Position numbers and translations under genes: made by a program
In this document: positions 5,319-7,109 of the stretch, piece after piece
How the letters are laid out: every line of letters begins with the position of its first letter
Position numbering within the stretch: the stretch's first letter is position 1
Source of the DNA: Rubrobacter sp.
GTDB lineage: Bacteria > Actinomycetota > Rubrobacteria > Rubrobacterales > Rubrobacteraceae
Assembly (NCBI GenBank): GCA_016781635.1
Contig: JADDPY010000289.1
Coordinates: 1-7,109, forward strand
Reading direction: 5' to 3'
DNA length: 7,109 bases
The notes under the pieces: generated by a model
Databases searched by the model: none
The model's input: only the letters and a program-made list of their open reading frames with translations
Told to the model about the DNA's origin: nothing

Positions 5319-6002
5319 ATGAGCACCGTGGGTGGCGATGAGGAAAGACCGACCGGAAGCGACGAGGAGAACGGCGTGAGTACGCGAGGAGGAGCTCGGC
5401 CGAGGCCGGGCGACGGGGTACGCCTGGGCCTGCTGCGCTCGATACTGGAGAACGCCAACGATGCCGTGCTCGTCACCGAGGGCGGATCGATCGACGAGCC
5501 GGGCCCGCGGGTCGTCTACGCCAACGCGGCCTTCTCGCGCACGACCGGTTATTCGTACGAGGAAATCGTCGGCAGGAGCCCGAGGGTCCTACAGGGGCCG
5601 GGGACCGACAGGGCGAAGCTCGACGAGGTGCGCACGGCGCTGGAGACCGGGGGGTCGGTGAGGACCGAGCTCCTCAACTACCGCAAGGATGGTACGCCGT
5701 TCTGGGTCGAGCTCGACATCGTGTCCGTCTTCGGCGAGGATGGAGGCTGGCCCGAGCTATGGGTCTCCGTACAACGGGAGACGACCGGGCGGGTAGAGGC
5801 CGAGGAGGCGAGGCTCGAGGCAGAAAGTCGGCTGCGCTCCGTGCTCGCCCGGTACGGCTCGGACATGATCACGATCCTCGAGCCCGACGGGACGCCCCGC
5901 TACGAGAGCCCTACGGTCGAGCGCGCTCTTGGCTACCGGCACAAAGATTTGACCGCGGGAGAAGTGTTCCGTTTCGTCACCCCGACGACGTCGATAATCT
6001 AG
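5319..6002 (+). CDS. N-terminal fragment of frameshifted PAS-GGDEF gene: PAS1 plus half of PAS2
   Basis: As sequenced, translation from ATG 5319 yields 227 residues. They comprise a charged, probably disordered head (1-35), a full PAS domain with its PAC part (38-155), a short coiled linker (EAEEARLEAESRL) and the first half of PAS2. The product ends with the out-of-frame tail TPTTSII after the frameshift. PAS1 resembles flavin-binding LOV domains (compare GRNCRFLQG) but has Ser-Pro where LOV has Asn-Cys, so it should lack the photoactive cysteine. On its own the fragment has no output domain. The GTG at 5376 (Val20) is an alternative start. Confidence 0.6.
   Translation: MSTVGGDEERPTGSDEENGVSTRGGARPRPGDGVRLGLLRSILENANDAVLVTEGGSIDEPGPRVVYANAAFSRTTGYSYEEIVGRSPRVLQGPGTDRAKLDEVRTALETGGSVRTELLNYRKDGTPFWVELDIVSVFGEDGGWPELWVSVQRETTGRVEAEEARLEAESRLRSVLARYGSDMITILEPDGTPRYESPTVERALGYRHKDLTAGEVFRFVTPTTSII
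5364..5369 (+). promoter_or_regulatory. Shine-Dalgarno GAGGAG favouring the GTG start at 5376
   Basis: GAGGAG lies six bases before an in-frame GTG at 5376, an ideal spacing. The earlier starts at 5307 and 5319 have only weak AGG-type sites. Starting at 5376 would remove 19 low-complexity residues and keep PAS1 whole, so this may be the true start of the PAS-GGDEF gene. Confidence 0.4.
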
Positions 6003-6061
6003 GCAAGTCGGTGGCTGAGGCTCTGTCGACACCTGGCAAAAGCCCGCCCGTGGAGTTCAGG

Positions 6062-7081
6062 ATGAGGCACGCCGACGGCTCGTGGCGGTGGTTCGAGTCG
6101 TCCAATAATAACCTCTCCCACGACCCGGACGTCAGGGGGATCGTCGTCGTCACCCGCGACATTACGGAGCGCAGGGAGGCCGAGGAGGCGCTTAAGGAGA
6201 GCGAGAAGCTGCTCAGGGCCGTGGTCACCGGCGCGTCGGTCGTCGTATTCGCGGCCGATCGGGAGGGAAAGATAACGCTCTCGGAGGGCAAGGCGCTGGA
6301 GTCCGTGGGAGAGGAACCCGGCAACGCGGTCGGGCGCTCGATCTACGAGATGTGCGCCGACGAGCCGGACATTCTCGAGAACGTCCGGCGGGCCTTCTCC
6401 GGGGAGGAGGTCGCCGCGACGGTGGAGATCGGAGGGCTCGCCTTCGAGACCCGCTACTCTCCCATGCGGGGCGAGGACGGTACGGTGACCGGCATCGTGG
6501 GCGTCGCCACCGACGTCAGCGAACGCAGGAGGCTCGAGAAGGAGCTTGAGCACCGGGCCTTCCACGATTCCCTCACCGGCTTGCCCAACCGCGACCTGCT
6601 CGCCGACCGTCTCGGACACGCTCTAGAGAGGACGGAGCGCCGAGGAAGAAAGGTGGCCGTGCTGTTCCTCGATCTGGACAACTTCAAGCTCGTCAACGAC
6701 TCCCTGGGCCACGATGCCGGCGACGAGCTGCTCGTCGAGGCGGCCTCCCGCATCGGCTCGGTCTTGCGGTCCAAGGACACCGTAGCTCGCCTCGGCGGCG
6801 ACGAGTTCGTCGTGCTGCTGGAGGATGTCGCCGGAGAGGCGGAGGCGACCGAGGTGGCCGAGCGCGTCATACAGGCACTAAAACCCCCGGTCTCCCTGGG
6901 CGACGAGAAGGTGTCCGTCACCGCCAGCATCGGCGTGGCCCTCGGCGACTCCGGCGAGGGGCGGCCTCCCGATGCGCTCCTCGGGGATGCGGACGCCGCC
7001 ATGTACCGGGCCAAGGAGAAGGGCAGGAACGGTTACGAGGAGTTTCGCCCGGAGATGCGGCCCCTCCTGCGCGACACCTGA
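6062..7081 (+). CDS. C-terminal fragment of frameshifted gene: PAS3-GGDEF, possible internal initiation
   Basis: Downstream of the frameshift the reading frame is open from before 5978 to TGA 7079-7081. An ATG at 6062 follows GGAG (6052-6055) with a six-base gap, so a product of 339 residues could be made by internal initiation 60 bases after the upstream frame ends. It would contain the tail of PAS2 (RHADGSWRWFE to DITERREAEEAL), a coiled segment, all of PAS3 (to GVATDVSERRRLEKELE) and the complete GGDEF domain. GGDEF, the I-site RSKD and the metal-binding LDLDNFK are all present, so catalytic capacity looks intact. If expressed, it would be a cyclase without its first two sensor modules. 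The protein ends in FRPEMRPLLRDT, where many relatives pass into an EAL domain. Confidence 0.55.
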   Translation: MRHADGSWRWFESSNNNLSHDPDVRGIVVVTRDITERREAEEALKESEKLLRAVVTGASVVVFAADREGKITLSEGKALESVGEEPGNAVGRSIYEMCADEPDILENVRRAFSGEEVAATVEIGGLAFETRYSPMRGEDGTVTGIVGVATDVSERRRLEKELEHRAFHDSLTGLPNRDLLADRLGHALERTERRGRKVAVLFLDLDNFKLVNDSLGHDAGDELLVEAASRIGSVLRSKDTVARLGGDEFVVLLEDVAGEAEATEVAERVIQALKPPVSLGDEKVSVTASIGVALGDSGEGRPPDALLGDADAAMYRAKEKGRNGYEEFRPEMRPLLRDT

Positions 7082-7109
7082 GGCTCGAAGGCGAGTCAGG
7101 GTCGCATCA

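Larger units (their letters stand above)
5319..7081 (+). pseudogene. PAS-PAS-PAS-GGDEF diguanylate cyclase gene, single-base frameshift
   Basis: This is a multi-sensor signalling gene meant to make cyclic di-GMP. It reads as one protein of about 587 residues only if one base is restored. PAS1 (about 38-155) contains GRSPRVLQGPGTDRAKLDEV and LLNYRKDGTPFWVEL. PAS2 starts about 168 with RLRSVLARYGSDMITILEPDGT. It reads GEVFRFV and then meets a nonsense tail ending at TAG 6000-6002. From 5978 the next frame continues exactly with HPDDVDNLGKSV, the usual PAS continuation, so a base is missing right after 5977. PAS3 (about residues 295-405 of the joined protein) and a complete GGDEF domain follow. 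The GGDEF domain has LFLDLDNFK for metal and substrate, the I-site R-S-K-D five residues before GGDEF, and ASIGVALG. No membrane segments are seen. The start is uncertain: GTG 5307, ATG 5319 or GTG 5376 are all in frame, and 5376 has the best ribosome site. It could be a true mutation, phase-type variation or a sequencing error. Confidence 0.85.

Noticed and set aside
5759..5977. Upstream part of the GGDEF frame before the frameshift
   Set aside because: It reads as Arg-rich nonsense while the other frame carries clear PAS sequence. True coding in this frame begins at about 5978.
5999..6619. Minus-strand 206-codon frame opposite the PAS/GGDEF region
   Set aside because: It has no domain signature. 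It is a mirror of the high-GC third positions of the + strand gene.

Overview
The window looks like chromosome from a high-GC bacterium. The GC-rich third codon positions, short gene overlaps, a leaderless-looking promoter and the protein mix suggest an actinobacterium, possibly a Rubrobacter-like lineage. That placement is an inference from style, since no rRNA or other marker gene is present. No mobile element, CRISPR array, tRNA or rRNA was seen.

Left part (1-2664, + strand): a tightly packed three-gene unit. It holds a GntR/FCD-type regulator cut by the window edge, a class III (CaiB/BaiF) CoA-transferase, and an HMG-CoA lyase family enzyme. The first pair overlaps by four bases and the second pair by one. 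Together they read as a small regulated catabolic module: an organic acid is activated to its CoA thioester by CoA transfer, then cleaved by a DRE-TIM lyase. 3-Hydroxy-3-methylglutarate is the simplest candidate substrate.

Middle (2665-3874): a convergent junction with small inverted repeats is followed by a minus-strand gene of about 199 codons, tentatively DUF2247-like. Next comes about 550 bp of lower-GC sequence with no intact gene. On its + strand this stretch holds a clearly recognisable but multiply frameshifted relic of a HepT-type (DUF86/HEPN) toxin. The relic still carries the diagnostic R-x4-H-x-Y motif. No intact MntA-type partner is visible.

Right-centre (3875-5219, - strand): a two-gene operon of a low-molecular-weight protein-tyrosine-phosphatase followed by a fructosamine/ribulosamine-3-kinase family protein. 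This is a plausible protein-deglycation pair. The phosphatase has a consensus -10 box eight bases before its ATG and no Shine-Dalgarno, so it is probably leaderless. The kinase has no ordinary start codon at the position demanded by homology. An ACG codon sits there instead, behind a strong Shine-Dalgarno.

Right end (about 5319-7081, + strand): a divergently transcribed PAS-PAS-PAS-GGDEF signalling gene (diguanylate cyclase type, with GGDEF and I-site RxxD) broken by a single-base deletion near 5977 in the second PAS domain. An internal Shine-Dalgarno plus ATG at 6062 could still allow a PAS-GGDEF fragment to be made. The frame stops just where many homologues continue into an EAL domain, and the window ends 28 bases later.

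The most notable points are the decayed HepT toxin, the non-standard start of the kinase, and the frameshifted c-di-GMP gene. All three are visible directly in the sequence.
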